The notes beneath the pieces were generated by a model. The model was not told where the DNA came from. It searched no databases and was given only the letters and a program-made list of their open reading frames with translations. From Opitutus sp. (GTDB taxonomy: Bacteria; Verrucomicrobiota; Verrucomicrobiia; Opitutales; Opitutaceae): DNA of 64,000 nt. Each line of letters starts with the position of its first letter. The stretch's first letter is position 1. Of the stretch, positions 51,737-61,796 are shown piece by piece. A program made the position numbers and the translations under genes. The stretch is from NCBI GenBank assembly GCA_024998815.1, contig JACEUQ010000001.1:1426001-1490000 (forward strand). Direction: 5' to 3'.

Positions 51737-52456
51737 ATGAAAACGCATAACGCAGTACGATGCCGGTCTTCGGCTTTTACCTTGATTGAGTTGTTGGTGG
51801 TGATCGGCCTGATCGGCCTGTTGGCGGGTGGTTTGGGCGTGGCGATGAAGAACAAGAACCCCGGTTCGGGACTACGCTCCGCTCAAAGTGTTTTGGTCAG
51901 CCTCCTATCGTCGGCCCGAGGCCAGTCCGCACTCAATCAAGTGGATGCAATGATGTTGGTACAAGCTGACCCGGCCAGAGATAATTTTTTGCGTTCGGTG
52001 AGAGTAGTGGTGCAGACTGCTTCAGGGGCCACTACATGGCAAGAGGTCGGCGGCGAGGTTGTGTTGCCAGAGGGAATTTATGTTGTTCCTCCTGTAACTT
52101 CCGTGGCGAACGCAACCTTATCACTGCTCAATAATAGCGATACCAAACGTCGCTCCCTTTTTGTTAACACTGGAACTGTTACAGGTGGTACATCTGGACT
52201 TGGCATTCTTGTGCCTGCGGGGACTTATTTTCAGTCACTCCGGCTTACTTCTCTCGGCAGCGTATTAGATGCCACCAGTACAACTGCAACAAACTCTGGA
52301 ATTAAGGTTACGGGCGGCCGACTTTTAGTGGCGGCTGGCCGCCAGACCGGACCGACCGCGTGGGAGTTGGATAATGTCAGCGCGATTCGTGGTTTTGTGG
52401 TTAGCACCTACGGGGTCGCCACTTTGATCAATGACACAGCAACTTTAGATAACTAA
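51737..52456 (+). CDS. Prepilin-like protein, Verru_Chthon cassette D-like
   Basis: A 239-residue protein with leader MKTHNAVRCRSSA and helix FTLIELLVVIGLIGLLAGG; the residue before F is alanine. LVSLLSSARGQSALNQVDAMMLVQAD resembles minor pseudopilin GspH and the D protein of the Verru_Chthon cassette. Codon use from here on is more AT-rich than in the flanking metabolic genes. Assignment to the cassette is by order and length. Confidence 0.75.
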   Translation: MKTHNAVRCRSSAFTLIELLVVIGLIGLLAGGLGVAMKNKNPGSGLRSAQSVLVSLLSSARGQSALNQVDAMMLVQADPARDNFLRSVRVVVQTASGATTWQEVGGEVVLPEGIYVVPPVTSVANATLSLLNNSDTKRRSLFVNTGTVTGGTSGLGILVPAGTYFQSLRLTSLGSVLDATSTTATNSGIKVTGGRLLVAAGRQTGPTAWELDNVSAIRGFVVSTYGVATLINDTATLDN

Positions 52457-52461
52457 TTTAT

Positions 52462-52953
52462 ATGAAACAGAATAAACGTAAATCGGGTTTTTCTTTGGTA
52501 GAAGTGGTGGTATCGGTGGGCATTTTCGCCGTGGCAATTGTGGGCATCATTGGTTTGTTTGCGCCCACCACCAAAAATGTGGCCGCTGTGGCCGATTCTG
52601 ATGGCTCCACCCGTGCGGTGGCGGCGATTCAGTCGTATTTGAAAGAGCAGGGTTTTACTGGGACGCAAGCAATCGTCGATGCCGGCACTAAGTATTACGC
52701 CAATAAAGGTGCGAATGTGATCGGGGATGCTAACTTGGCTACATTTTCAAATAACGATAAGTTTTTCGAATTTACGTTAACGCGTAACACGGATCTATCG
52801 CCATCAACTGCTGCTGATGCTACAGCTGGTTTTCTCGCCTTTACCATTACTTTAAAGTGGCCTGCCTACACTCCAACGGCTGATGGGGTTGGTGCGGTGG
52901 TAGCGGACAGCCAGAAAAGCAGCCTGATCGTTCCTGCGGCAGTCACCCGTTAA
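52462..52953 (+). CDS. Prepilin-like protein, Verru_Chthon cassette B-like (GspI/PilV type)
   Basis: A 163-residue protein with the canonical site KSG-FSLVEVVVSVGIFAVAIVG, the FSLxEV form typical of GspI/PilV minor pseudopilins and of the cassette B protein. It sits 5 bp after the previous gene and 4 bp before the next, so the set is one operon. Confidence 0.78.
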   Translation: MKQNKRKSGFSLVEVVVSVGIFAVAIVGIIGLFAPTTKNVAAVADSDGSTRAVAAIQSYLKEQGFTGTQAIVDAGTKYYANKGANVIGDANLATFSNNDKFFEFTLTRNTDLSPSTAADATAGFLAFTITLKWPAYTPTADGVGAVVADSQKSSLIVPAAVTR

Positions 52954-52957
52954 TACT

Positions 52958-54055
52958 ATGCCTACCATCGATTTTAAATCTACAGGGCGGAAGGGGTTTA
53001 CTCTGGTTGAGTTGATGGTCGCCATCGGGGTGACCGCGTTGCTGGTGAGCTTGATGTTGACCATCACGCTCAACGTCATGGGGGGGTGGAACAAATCCTC
53101 CGGTTCGCTCACCTCCGGAAACCAAGCCCGCTTGGTTTTGGATATGATCGCCCGCGATTTGCAGGGCGCGGTGATCAAGAAAGATGGCAACGCCTGGCTG
53201 GCGGCAAGCATTCAGCAGAATCAAACTCTTGGTGGTGATGCAGGTATGGCGAACGATGCCAGTTGGGCTGCGACCGGAACGATTAAACCGGCGGCGGCGG
53301 ATTCACTAAGTATTCCAACCATGAGTGGGTCCATTCCGCCCGATGTTGAGGGGTATCGTTTTGGTCAGGCTGGAACTTGGCTACGTTTTTTTACGTCCAT
53401 TACAGACACCAATACGGCGGATACCAGCGGTGGGAGCACGACCGACACCCATGTGTCGGCGCCACGCGCAGTGTCATATCAGATTATTCGTGCACCCGTT
53501 GTATTCGGAAGTTTGGAATATCGTTATCAACTGTTCCGCGCAGAGGTCAGTTCGGAAAATTCTTTTTCTGCCGGCTATGATTTATTTGCAACGGCATATA
53601 ACAGTATCGCTCCGGTCACCGAAACCTCCGTTTCGACCACGATTAAAGGAGCCGGAATTATTCGTAGGCCTGAAACGGCTGCGAATGATCGCCGTTTAGT
53701 CATTGCCAATAATGTAATTGATTTCGGTGTTCGTATGTATACACGGAACACATCGAAGTATTCTGTACAGTTGGCGTTTCCGTTGACTACGGCAAAGCTG
53801 GGGTTTGCCGCGACTATTCCGTCTGCTACTGTACCTGCCCCCGTGCCGACACCAGCACCGACCAGCGGTGCGATTGCATACGACTATGGGATACCGATTG
53901 TTGTTGAGGTATTCATGCGCGTTTTGACCGACGAAGGGGTGCTGCAGATTGATAATTTGGAGAATGGGCGGATCACCGGGGATTGGTGGGACATTGCTAT
54001 CAAAAACTCGAAGGTGTTTACCCGGCGGGTTGAGCTCAACTCGGCTGGGCTTTAG
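52958..54055 (+). CDS. Prepilin-like protein, Verru_Chthon cassette C-like (GspJ/PilW type)
   Basis: A 365-residue protein with site RKG-FTLVELMVAIGVTALLVSL followed by NKSSGSLTSGNQARLVLDMIARDL, the pattern of GspJ/PilW and of cassette C proteins. It ends with VEVFMRVLTDEGVLQIDNLE. In complete cassettes a much larger A protein follows; here a terminator follows instead. Confidence 0.78.
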   Translation: MPTIDFKSTGRKGFTLVELMVAIGVTALLVSLMLTITLNVMGGWNKSSGSLTSGNQARLVLDMIARDLQGAVIKKDGNAWLAASIQQNQTLGGDAGMANDASWAATGTIKPAAADSLSIPTMSGSIPPDVEGYRFGQAGTWLRFFTSITDTNTADTSGGSTTDTHVSAPRAVSYQIIRAPVVFGSLEYRYQLFRAEVSSENSFSAGYDLFATAYNSIAPVTETSVSTTIKGAGIIRRPETAANDRRLVIANNVIDFGVRMYTRNTSKYSVQLAFPLTTAKLGFAATIPSATVPAPVPTPAPTSGAIAYDYGIPIVVEVFMRVLTDEGVLQIDNLENGRITGDWWDIAIKNSKVFTRRVELNSAGL

Positions 54056-54081
54056 TTTTTATTGTTCGCAGTTTCGAAAAC

Positions 54082-54109
54082 GGGGCTCCATTTGGGGCCC
54101 CTTTTTTTT
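54082..54109 (+). terminator. Rho-independent terminator of the pseudopilin operon
   Basis: GGGGCTCC (54082-54089) pairs with GGGGCCCC (54094-54101; one G-U pair) around the loop ATTT, followed by eight T. Located 27 bp after the last stop. Confidence 0.92.
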
Positions 54110-54407
54110 GCCCACGAAACACACGAAATGATACGAAAGGCAGATCAATACGATTTTAACCGCTAATGTACGCTAATTGGCGCTAATGGAGGATCCTCCG
54201 AGCACGAGCTACAGAATTTTTGCTCACGGAATACACGAAATGACACGAAAAGTCGGATCGATCCGGTAACCACTCATGGGCACTGATTGTCACTGATATA
54301 GGATCCGGATAACCGCTGCCGTTTTGTTGCCCACGGAACACACGGAACACACGGAATACACGGAAGAATAGGATCTATCCGGCTTTAACCGCTAATGTAC
54401 GCTAATT
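54110..54407. repeat. Gene-free spacer of dispersed repeats
   Basis: Holds CCCACGAAACACACGAAATG (54111), AACCGCTAATGTACGCTAAT (54159 and again at about 54388), the palindrome GGAGGATCCTCC (54187) followed by GAGCACGAGCTA, and CCACGGAACACACGGAACAC (54331). The palindrome and its right flank recur at 57412-57429. IS copy 3 entered the last CGCTAATT. Confidence 0.8.
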
Positions 54408-56235
54408 AGAGCCTGTCCCAAATTTCCGGATTTTTAAAAAGTGCGCAGAGGTCCATTGGGATTGCGGGCGAACGAGGTGGCACGAATCACCCCAGCGACG
54501 TTAAACGGCGGCCCGAATCGATTTTTCCCGCCCCCAAGCGCGGTAGTAAGGTACGGCAAAGCCGGGGCGAGCCCCAGGGTTATTCACATTTTTGCCGGAA
54601 AATTGAATTAAGCGGCCAGCGGAAGTGTTATTTCCTCGGCAAGGATTCGTGACACCAGCCAGAGGTTGTGACCGAGTACACTCCAACCCACCGAACGGTA
54701 GCGGTTGGCAAACCCTTTACAGCGCAAGCGTCCGCCGAGGCGTTGTTTGAGGATCGCAATGCGCGCTTCGGTCGCCGAACGGCGCCGCTGCAATTGGGCG
54801 AAGCGTTTTTCGCTCAAACGCTCCTTGAGCGCGTGCGGATCACGCGGGCATACCGCATCGTAAACGTCTTGTTGCTTGAGCATTGCGGAAGTTTTTTTGG
54901 TGGCGAAGCCGCGGTCGGTGCCGACCGCGCTAATCGGCGCACTCAGGTCAAAGCGGTTCTGCCGCGCCAGGCTTTCCTCGAGTTGGCACCATTCTGCCGG
55001 AGCCGCGCCCTGGTAGAGTTGCCAGTCGGTGATTAAACCGGAGAGCGCCTCGCTCAACAGCAACGAGTTGCCAAACTCGACTTGGCTCCCTGCTTTGCCG
55101 CGAACCAGTACGTTCACATCAAGTTCATGCACGCTGAGGATCTTTTGGTCGTTGGGCACCGGGCGTCCGCCGATGATGCGCTCGTGGGCCTGCTTGATGA
55201 CGGCGGGCAGTTGGCCGAGCATAGCGTCGATGCGGGTGCATAGCGTCGATGCGGGTGGTTATCCGCTTGGTTTGGCGTTGGCTGTAATGGGTTTGGCTAT
55301 ACTTCTGCGCCAACAGGTCGCGGTGGCGGCGGGCATGTTCTCCGATCGTGCGTAACAGCGTCTTCATCTTGCGCAGGATCTGTTTACGCGCGCGCTTGGC
55401 GTCGTTGCGGCGGCCTGCGTGGGTCATTGACATGCACAACTTGTTCATCTGCTTGGCAAAGCACTCCGGCTCTTCAGGCATACGGTGGAGCAGTCCAGCG
55501 CGGCGGATTAAAATCATGGCCTTGAGCAAAGTCTTGGACACATCACGCAACAGCACCCAGTCCACCGGGAAGTGGATGTTGGTCTCCAAGCACGTGCCGT
55601 CGATGAGGCAAACATCCATGTCCAGCGGCGCGCTCAACCCGAGTTCAGTGGCGCGATCCTTCTCGCCGCACATCTCCACCAACACTTGCCCCATCCAGCG
55701 CACCTGTTCGGCGGTGAAAAACTTCGAGGCCCGCTCCAGCACACTTTTGGACGCCCCCTTGATTCCCTCAAGCGTGCGAACACCGCAAAAATCCGCCAGT
55801 AAATCACTTGAGGCAATGCTACGGGAAAGCTCGCGAAAGGATATGTTGCCCAAATGCACCCGCAACACTTCAAAGCGTAACGCTTTGAGCGCAAACTCCA
55901 TACGCTGGCGTAGTTGTGCGACACTGGCTTGGCCTGCCCCCGCCTTGGCAAAGTCCATCGCCATCGTCTCCAAGTGGCTGCCACGCAACAACGCGTCGAG
56001 TCCTTCCAATTGCTGGCGAAACTCGGCGTAATCTTTATTGGCACCGACTGGCGTTAGCGCCGGACGCAACCAGCGTTGCAGGGCAATGGCCGAGGTGGCG
56101 GATACGGGTTTTGACTTCATGGCCGATTATAGCGGCTTTTTTTTGACCAAAACCAGGGAATTACCCCTCTTTAGGCATCATTAAACTTATGCTAATAGTT
56201 CACTGCTAGGTTTTTATGCTTTCGGGACAGGCTCT
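54408..56235 (-). mobile_element. 1.8-kb ISNCY-like element, copy 3 (1828 bp, mutated)
   Basis: Same ends as the other copies, flanked by a perfect AATT duplication (54404-54407 and 56236-56239). It is 19 bp longer because 55219-55237 is repeated in tandem at 55238-55256 inside the transposase gene. Confidence 0.95.
54608..56120 (-). pseudogene. Transposase of copy 3, frameshifted by a 19-bp duplication
   Basis: Reading from 56120, the protein matches the intact copies up to about residue 294 (TTRIDAM), then the 19-bp duplication (not a multiple of three) shifts the frame and the sequence diverges until a stop. The C-terminal 204 residues remain open as a separate frame (55222-54608) starting at MLGQLPAVIKQ. 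The two last catalytic acids are therefore separated from the first, so this copy should be inactive on its own. Confidence 0.95.
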
Positions 56236-56239
56236 AATT

Positions 56240-57430
56240 AGCGCTAATACTATTTCTATGCCAAAACGGGTCTATAGCGTTTGAAGGAACAGTTTGTTTT
56301 AGCGAGAAGCCAACCCTCGCCGATCAATTTTCGAACGCGCTCTGGACCGTGCCAGATGGGATGGAGTTTCTCGCTGATGGCCGCTTCGATGTCGCCAAGG
56401 GTGTCGTAAAGAATGTTGCCGATGCGGTCCTTGATCAGATCACCAAGTTTTTCGACCGGGTTAAGTTCAGGGCTATAGGGAGGCAGCGAGATAATGCGTA
56501 CGTTCGGGGGCAGTTGATCGAGCGAGGTGTCGGTGTTCTGGTGGAAACCAGCCTGATCCCAGATGATGACGTGGACTGCTTCGGGATCACGGGTGCTGAT
56601 TTGGCGAAGAAAGGCGTGGCTCATGTCCAGACTTACTCCATCGGCGAACATGGCTTCGGCCAAACCATCGCCGGCTACCTCGAGCGCGGAGTAAAGATAG
56701 CCCCATTGGTAACGAGTGCGGTAAGGCGCAGTGGGGCGGTGCCCCCTTAAAGTCCACACGCGGCGCAAGACACTGATCAGTCCGTAGCGGTGTTCGTCGG
56801 CCACCCAAACCCTTACCTTCGTTCCTTTTGGTAAACCCAGCGCGGCTAGGCGAGTGTCCAACTCCCGCTTGAACGCATCGGCTTTGGCAGGATCCTTTTT
56901 CGCGTGACTTTTGCGCGGCAACTTCAGCTTCGCCCCCACCCGCCGCAGCCATCCATACACCCCGGGCCGTGACAAGTTCACCCCCTGGCTCTTCGCCCAA
57001 CGTTGGACTTCTTCGGCCCGCTTCCATCGGCCCTCTTTGAGCCCTTCGATCAACCCGGATTCAGCGCTCGGGGTCACTTGGGTGCTACCCGCCTTCGCGC
57101 CCCCTCTGGGCTTATTCTTGAGCCCCTGTACTCCCTCTTTGCGGAAACGTCCGATCCACTCGATCACCCGACTGCGTACCATCCCCGTCAACTCCGCAAT
57201 CTCCTCCAGGCTATGCTGTCCAGTAAACGCCAACCTCACGGCCATCAACCTGGCCTTTGGCAATCCTGCCTGCTCCTCCCCGGCCAACAGCGCCTTCACC
57301 TCTTTTCGCCCCTGCTCATCCACCAACTTGATTTTCGGTTTCATTGGTTTCCCCTAAAGCAGCAATCATTCCAATAGACCTGTTTAGCTAAATAAACGGT
57401 ATAATAGAGGATCCTCCGCGCACGAGCTAG
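56240..57430 (-). mobile_element. IS630-family element, approximate extent
   Basis: The element is squeezed between IS copy 3 and IS copy B. Candidate ends share AAACGGGTCTAT (56264, left) and, inverted, AAACAGGTCTAT (right, about 57375-57386), with CTATT near each outer edge (56250 and about 57405). The exact termini and the expected TA duplication could not be fixed. Confidence 0.6.
56256..57344 (-). CDS. IS630-family transposase
   Basis: A 362-residue Tc1/mariner-like DDE transposase. Two N-terminal helix-turn-helix units (HSLEEIAELTGMVRSRVIEW; VNLSRPGVYGWLRRVG) precede the catalytic part: D in RVWVADEHRYGL, D in VHVIIWDQAGFH, and E in SLPPYSPELNPVEKLGDLIK. All in one intact frame, so both halves that are often split by frameshift in IS630 are joined here. 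Confidence 0.93.
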   Translation of the reverse strand: MKPKIKLVDEQGRKEVKALLAGEEQAGLPKARLMAVRLAFTGQHSLEEIAELTGMVRSRVIEWIGRFRKEGVQGLKNKPRGGAKAGSTQVTPSAESGLIEGLKEGRWKRAEEVQRWAKSQGVNLSRPGVYGWLRRVGAKLKLPRKSHAKKDPAKADAFKRELDTRLAALGLPKGTKVRVWVADEHRYGLISVLRRVWTLRGHRPTAPYRTRYQWGYLYSALEVAGDGLAEAMFADGVSLDMSHAFLRQISTRDPEAVHVIIWDQAGFHQNTDTSLDQLPPNVRIISLPPYSPELNPVEKLGDLIKDRIGNILYDTLGDIEAAISEKLHPIWHGPERVRKLIGEGWLLAKTNCSFKRYRPVLA

Positions 57431-59338
57431 AGCCTCCTCGAAAAGGTTTTTGGTTTTTTCTAGTAAAAACAACTTATGTGATTTAAGTTTACTGTAAAAG
57501 TGCCGTATTATACTGCATGAAAACAGGAAACAAAATAAGTAGCGGCGTTAAATTATCAAGTAACGAATCGATCGTTTATCCCTCCGGCGACTTCTTTTCA
57601 ACCCCGGCGCGCAGTGATTTTGGTGATTTCTTACTGCAATTACAGCGCTTTTGGCGGTCCCACCCCGAAATCGAAGTGGCCATGACCGCCGATCTCGACG
57701 CCCACGCCATGGCGGAAAAGCGCGAACGGCGGAAGGACCGGGAGTTCGAACTGGCGCAGACCGAGGCGTTGTTCGCCGTGCCGGCGTCAGGCACGGCGGA
57801 AAAAACGCAAGCCGAGTTCCTCGCCGCAGGGCGTCCGCGCACCCCCGCTGTTGTGGTTTTTATCACGGCCATGGCCACCGGTTACTTGGGGTCGCAATAC
57901 AGTGCCTGCCCCCGGATGGTGCTGCTTGAATCGGCATCGTTGCGCACCTTGCTCGATGATTTGGGGTACACGCTGCCTGCACCTAATACCGTTGGCCCCC
58001 TGATAAATCGCCTGAGTGAGAGTACTCTCGCCCTGATCCACCGGGCCCAATTGGCCGATATTTTGGCCGAAGGGCTCGATTCGTTTACCGATATCACCCT
58101 GGACAGCACGGCGATCAAGGCATCCAGTTGCTGGCCAACAGACTCCGGTATCATTTACCGCCTCTTTGAGCGAGCCTACCGCATGGGCGGCAAGCTCGAC
58201 CAGGTCGGGCTTAACTCGCTGCAGGATGGCTTCAAAGACCACTGGCTGGAGGAGTTGCGAAAGAGCGCCCGCGCCATCGCCCTGCTGGGTGGTGGTCCCC
58301 GCCGAGCCCAAAAACTCCGGCTGCTCTACGACCAGTTTTACCAAATCGCCTGCAAGTTGGGCGGCAAGTTGCTCACCCAAGTAGAAGCCGCAGAGGCCGA
58401 AGCAAATGTTAAACTGTCCAAGCTGCGGCCCTCCAAGCGCCGGATCGCGGAAGACCTACTGGACTGCATCCACGGGGACGTGGTCGCGGTGATTACGACG
58501 ATCCAGCAAAGCATTGCGCGGGTGCATGATGGGGTGAAGACCAAGTCGAGGGAAAGGGTCCTCAGCCTGGCCGATCGCAGTGCTGCTTTTATTGAAAAAG
58601 GCGGGCGGGAACCGGTGATTGGCTACAAGCCGCAATTGGCCCGCAGCCGCGGCGGTTTTGTCACCGCGCTGATTCTCGACGCGGGCAACGTGGCTGATTG
58701 CAAGCAACTGGTGCCCCTGCTGATCCAGAATATCGCCAACACGGGCCTGGTGCCGGCGAGCGCGAACGTCGACGACGGCTACTCCAGCGCCGAAGGGCTG
58801 GCGCAGGCATACGAGCTGAAGGTGGCCAAGGTGAGCATCTCCGGCGCCAAGGGGCGCGCCTTGCTCGGCGAGGAACTGTGGAACCACCAGGATTATATCA
58901 CGCTTCGCGCCGAGCGCAGCGCGATCGAGTCGCTGATGTTTACGCTCAAGTTCAACCACGGGTTCGGCCGGCCGGGTCGTCGCGGGTTGGCGGCGGTGCG
59001 CAGCGAACTGACCCTGAAGATCCTCGCGCACAACTTTGACCGGATGATTTTGGTGCGCGCGAGAAGGTCTCAGGAAAAGCCGCTGCCCTTGGCGGCCTGA
59101 GTCGCTTCGCTCGTCGCGGCTAACCCAAATCGGTTCAATTAGTTCGGTGCAAAAGCCCCGGAGCGAACCGCCGTGGACTTCGCCGTTGGAAAAGCGACCT
59201 TGGTGATGGGGCCGGGGCTGTTTTTAGGCCGCCGCCCCTTCGTGAACACGTAAACCGAGTTCGTTCAGGGCTGTTTGCGCCCCCAGTGGCCGGCCGGGGC
59301 GGGAATACGCCCGTTGCGAAAGGCTTTTCGAGGAGGCT
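57431..59338 (+). mobile_element. 1.9-kb ISNCY-like element, copy B (plus orientation)
   Basis: 1908 bp with ends AGCCTCCTCGAAAAG and CTTTTCGAGGAGGCT, flanked by a perfect CTAG duplication (57427-57430 and 59339-59342). It entered the GCACGAGCTAG sequence of a dispersed repeat also present at 54199. Inverted relative to copy A. Confidence 0.94.
57517..59100 (+). CDS. Transposase of the 1.9-kb element, copy B
   Basis: Identical in amino-acid sequence to the 527-residue transposase of copy A (39647-41230). TATACT at 57509-57514 lies two bases before the ATG at 57517, so the transcript should be essentially leaderless. Intact. Confidence 0.9.
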   Translation: MKTGNKISSGVKLSSNESIVYPSGDFFSTPARSDFGDFLLQLQRFWRSHPEIEVAMTADLDAHAMAEKRERRKDREFELAQTEALFAVPASGTAEKTQAEFLAAGRPRTPAVVVFITAMATGYLGSQYSACPRMVLLESASLRTLLDDLGYTLPAPNTVGPLINRLSESTLALIHRAQLADILAEGLDSFTDITLDSTAIKASSCWPTDSGIIYRLFERAYRMGGKLDQVGLNSLQDGFKDHWLEELRKSARAIALLGGGPRRAQKLRLLYDQFYQIACKLGGKLLTQVEAAEAEANVKLSKLRPSKRRIAEDLLDCIHGDVVAVITTIQQSIARVHDGVKTKSRERVLSLADRSAAFIEKGGREPVIGYKPQLARSRGGFVTALILDAGNVADCKQLVPLLIQNIANTGLVPASANVDDGYSSAEGLAQAYELKVAKVSISGAKGRALLGEELWNHQDYITLRAERSAIESLMFTLKFNHGFGRPGRRGLAAVRSELTLKILAHNFDRMILVRARRSQEKPLPLAA

Positions 59339-59342
59339 CTAG

Positions 59343-59449
59343 CTTATACGGGAACGTTGGATGTTCAATGTTGGATGTTGAACGTTGTCCCGTAATGAGC
59401 GCGCATCAGTGACCATCAGTGGTTAAACCGGATCGATCCACCTTTCGTT
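59343..59449. other. Short spacer with repeat fragments
   Basis: Contains the near-repeat GTTGGATGTTCAATGTTGGA (59353) and part of the CAGTGACCATCAGTGGTTAA family. No gene. Confidence 0.5.
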
Positions 59450-59987
59450 TTATTTAGTGTGTTTCGTGGGCAAAACTGCCGTTGCCGGCGCCGCGCTCCC
59501 TAGCCGTACGATACGTGCCCCCTTTACCTCAAACACCGTCGGCACTTCCGCCGCACGCAGAAAAAACACCAGCGCCACCGGCTTGTTCTCGAAAAACCGC
59601 CAGGGCAACTCCGCCCGCCCAAAAAAACCCATCGTAAAGTTTCCCAAACTCTCCGCATACCCCTCCCACGTCCCCGTCACCCGCAACCGCGGCCAAGTCT
59701 GATACAAATTCCCGTTTTCAGTCCGGAAATACACATCCATCATCGCCCCCAGTTTCCCCCCGTTGGGCCGCGGCGCCCCCGCCCCTGGATTCAACTGGGC
59801 CGCCTTCAGCCGCCGCTCCAACACCAGCAGCATCTCCCGATCGACCTTAAACCCCTCCGGCAGGGCCAACTCCACCATCGCCGGCCGCAACGGCTCTGCC
59901 GGCAACGTGTCGATATGGAAGCGCCACAGCCCACCCGCTTCCTCCACCCGCACCCCCGCCGTCGCCAGCCACCGCCCTTGCTCAACT
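59450..59987 (-). pseudogene. 3' fragment of an unrecognised gene, cut by IS copy 4
   Basis: About 178 native residues remain; the 5' end is lost at the IS junction (59987/59988). Visible sequence includes GGLWRFHIDTLPAEPLRPAM, YFRTENGNLYQTWPRLRVTG, TWEGYAESLGNFTMGFFGRA and VPTVFEVKGARIVRLGS. The last part has the look of a beta-sandwich carbohydrate-binding module of the kind attached to glycoside hydrolases, but this is only an impression. The final residues (LPTKHTK) are translated from the dispersed CACGAAACACAC-type repeat, which supplies the stop codon. Confidence 0.65.
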
Positions 59988-61796
59988 AGAGCCTGTCCCG
60001 AAAGCATAAAAACCTAGCAGTGAACTATTAGCATAAGTTTAATGATGCCTAAAGAGGGGTAATTCCCTGGTTTTGGTCAAAAAAAAGCCGCTATAATCGG
60101 CCATGAAGTCAAAACCCGTATCCGCCACCTCGGCCATTGCCCTGCAACGCTGGTTGCGTCCGGCGCTAACGCCAGTCGGTGCCAATAAAGATTACGCCGA
60201 GTTTCGCCAGCAATTGGAAGGACTCGACGCGTTGTTGCGTGGCAGCCACTTGGAGACGATGGCGATGGACTTTGCCAAGGCGGGGGCAGGCCAAGCCAGT
60301 GTCGCACAACTACGCCAGCGTATGGAGTTTGCGCTCAAAGCGTTACGCTTTGAAGTGTTGCGGGTGCATTTGGGCAACATATCCTTTCGCGAGCTTTCCC
60401 GTAGCATTGCCTCAAGTGATTTACTGGCGGATTTTTGCGGTGTTCGCACGCTTGAGGGAATCAAGGGGGCGTCCAAAAGTGTGCTGGAGCGGGCCTCGAA
60501 GTTTTTCACCGCCGAACAGGTGCGCTGGATGGGGCAAGTGTTGGTGGAGATGTGCGGCGAGAAGGATCGCGCCACTGAACTCGGGTTGAGCGCGCCGCTG
60601 GACATGGATGTTTGCCTCATCGACGGCACGTGCTTGGAGACCAACATCCACTTCCCGGTGGACTGGGTGCTGTTGCGTGATGTGTCCAAGACTTTGCTCA
60701 AGGCCATGATTTTAATCCGCCGCGCTGGACTGCTCCACCGTATGCCTGAAGAGCCGGAGTGCTTTGCCAAGCAGATGAACAAGTTGTGCATGTCAATGAC
60801 CCACGCAGGCCGCCGCAACGACGCCAAGCGCGCGCGTAAACAGATCCTGCGCAAGATGAAGACGCTGTTACGCACGATCGGAGAACATGCCCGCCGCCAC
60901 CGCGACCTGTTGGCGCAGAAGTATAGCCAAACCCATTACAGCCAACGCCAAACCAAGCGGATAACCACCCGCATCGACGCTATGCTCGGCCAACTGCCCG
61001 CCGTCATCAAGCAGGCCCACGAGCGCATCATCGGCGGACGCCCGGTGCCCAACGACCAAAAGATCCTCAGCGTGCATGAACTTGATGTGAACGTACTGGT
61101 TCGCGGCAAAGCAGGGAGCCAAGTCGAGTTTGGCAACTCGTTGCTGTTGAGCGAGGCGCTCTCCGGTTTAATCACCGACTGGCAACTCTACCAGGGCGCG
61201 GCTCCGGCAGAATGGTGCCAACTCGAGGAAAGCCTGGCGCGGCAGAACCGCTTTGACCTGAGTGCGCCGATTAGCGCGGTCGGCACCGACCGCGGCTTCG
61301 CCACCAAAAAAACTTCCGCAATGCTCAAGCAACAAGACGTTTACGATGCGGTATGCCCGCGTGATCCGCACGCGCTCAAGGAGCGTTTGAGCGAAAAACG
61401 CTTCGCCCAATTGCAGCGGCGCCGTTCGGCGACCGAAGCGCGCATTGCGATCCTCAAACAACGCCTCGGCGGACGCTTGCGCTGTAAAGGGTTTGCCAAC
61501 CGCTACCGTTCGGTGGGTTGGAGTGTACTCGGTCACAACCTCTGGCTGGTGTCACGAATCCTTGCCGAGGAAATAACACTTCCGCTGGCCGCTTAATTCA
61601 ATTTTCCGGCAAAAATGTGAATAACCCTGGGGCTCGCCCCGGCTTTGCCGTACCTTACTACCGCGCTTGGGGGCGGGAAAAATCGATTCGGGCCGCCGTT
61701 TAACGTCGCTGGGGTGATTCGTGCCACCTCGTTCGCCCGCAATCCCAATGGACCTCTGCGCACTTTTTAAAAATCCGGAAATTTGGGACAGGCTCT
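59988..61796 (+). mobile_element. 1.8-kb ISNCY-like element, copy 4
   Basis: 1809 bp, same ends as copies 1 and 2. The flanks do not match (AACT left, ATAT right), and the sequences on the two sides belong to unrelated broken genes. This is the signature of recombination between two IS copies, or of a deletion beside the element. Confidence 0.94.
60103..61596 (+). CDS. Transposase of ISNCY-like element, copy 4
   Basis: Identical in amino-acid sequence to the transposases of copies 1 and 2; intact, with TATAAT just before the ATG. Confidence 0.9.
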   Translation: MKSKPVSATSAIALQRWLRPALTPVGANKDYAEFRQQLEGLDALLRGSHLETMAMDFAKAGAGQASVAQLRQRMEFALKALRFEVLRVHLGNISFRELSRSIASSDLLADFCGVRTLEGIKGASKSVLERASKFFTAEQVRWMGQVLVEMCGEKDRATELGLSAPLDMDVCLIDGTCLETNIHFPVDWVLLRDVSKTLLKAMILIRRAGLLHRMPEEPECFAKQMNKLCMSMTHAGRRNDAKRARKQILRKMKTLLRTIGEHARRHRDLLAQKYSQTHYSQRQTKRITTRIDAMLGQLPAVIKQAHERIIGGRPVPNDQKILSVHELDVNVLVRGKAGSQVEFGNSLLLSEALSGLITDWQLYQGAAPAEWCQLEESLARQNRFDLSAPISAVGTDRGFATKKTSAMLKQQDVYDAVCPRDPHALKERLSEKRFAQLQRRRSATEARIAILKQRLGGRLRCKGFANRYRSVGWSVLGHNLWLVSRILAEEITLPLAA

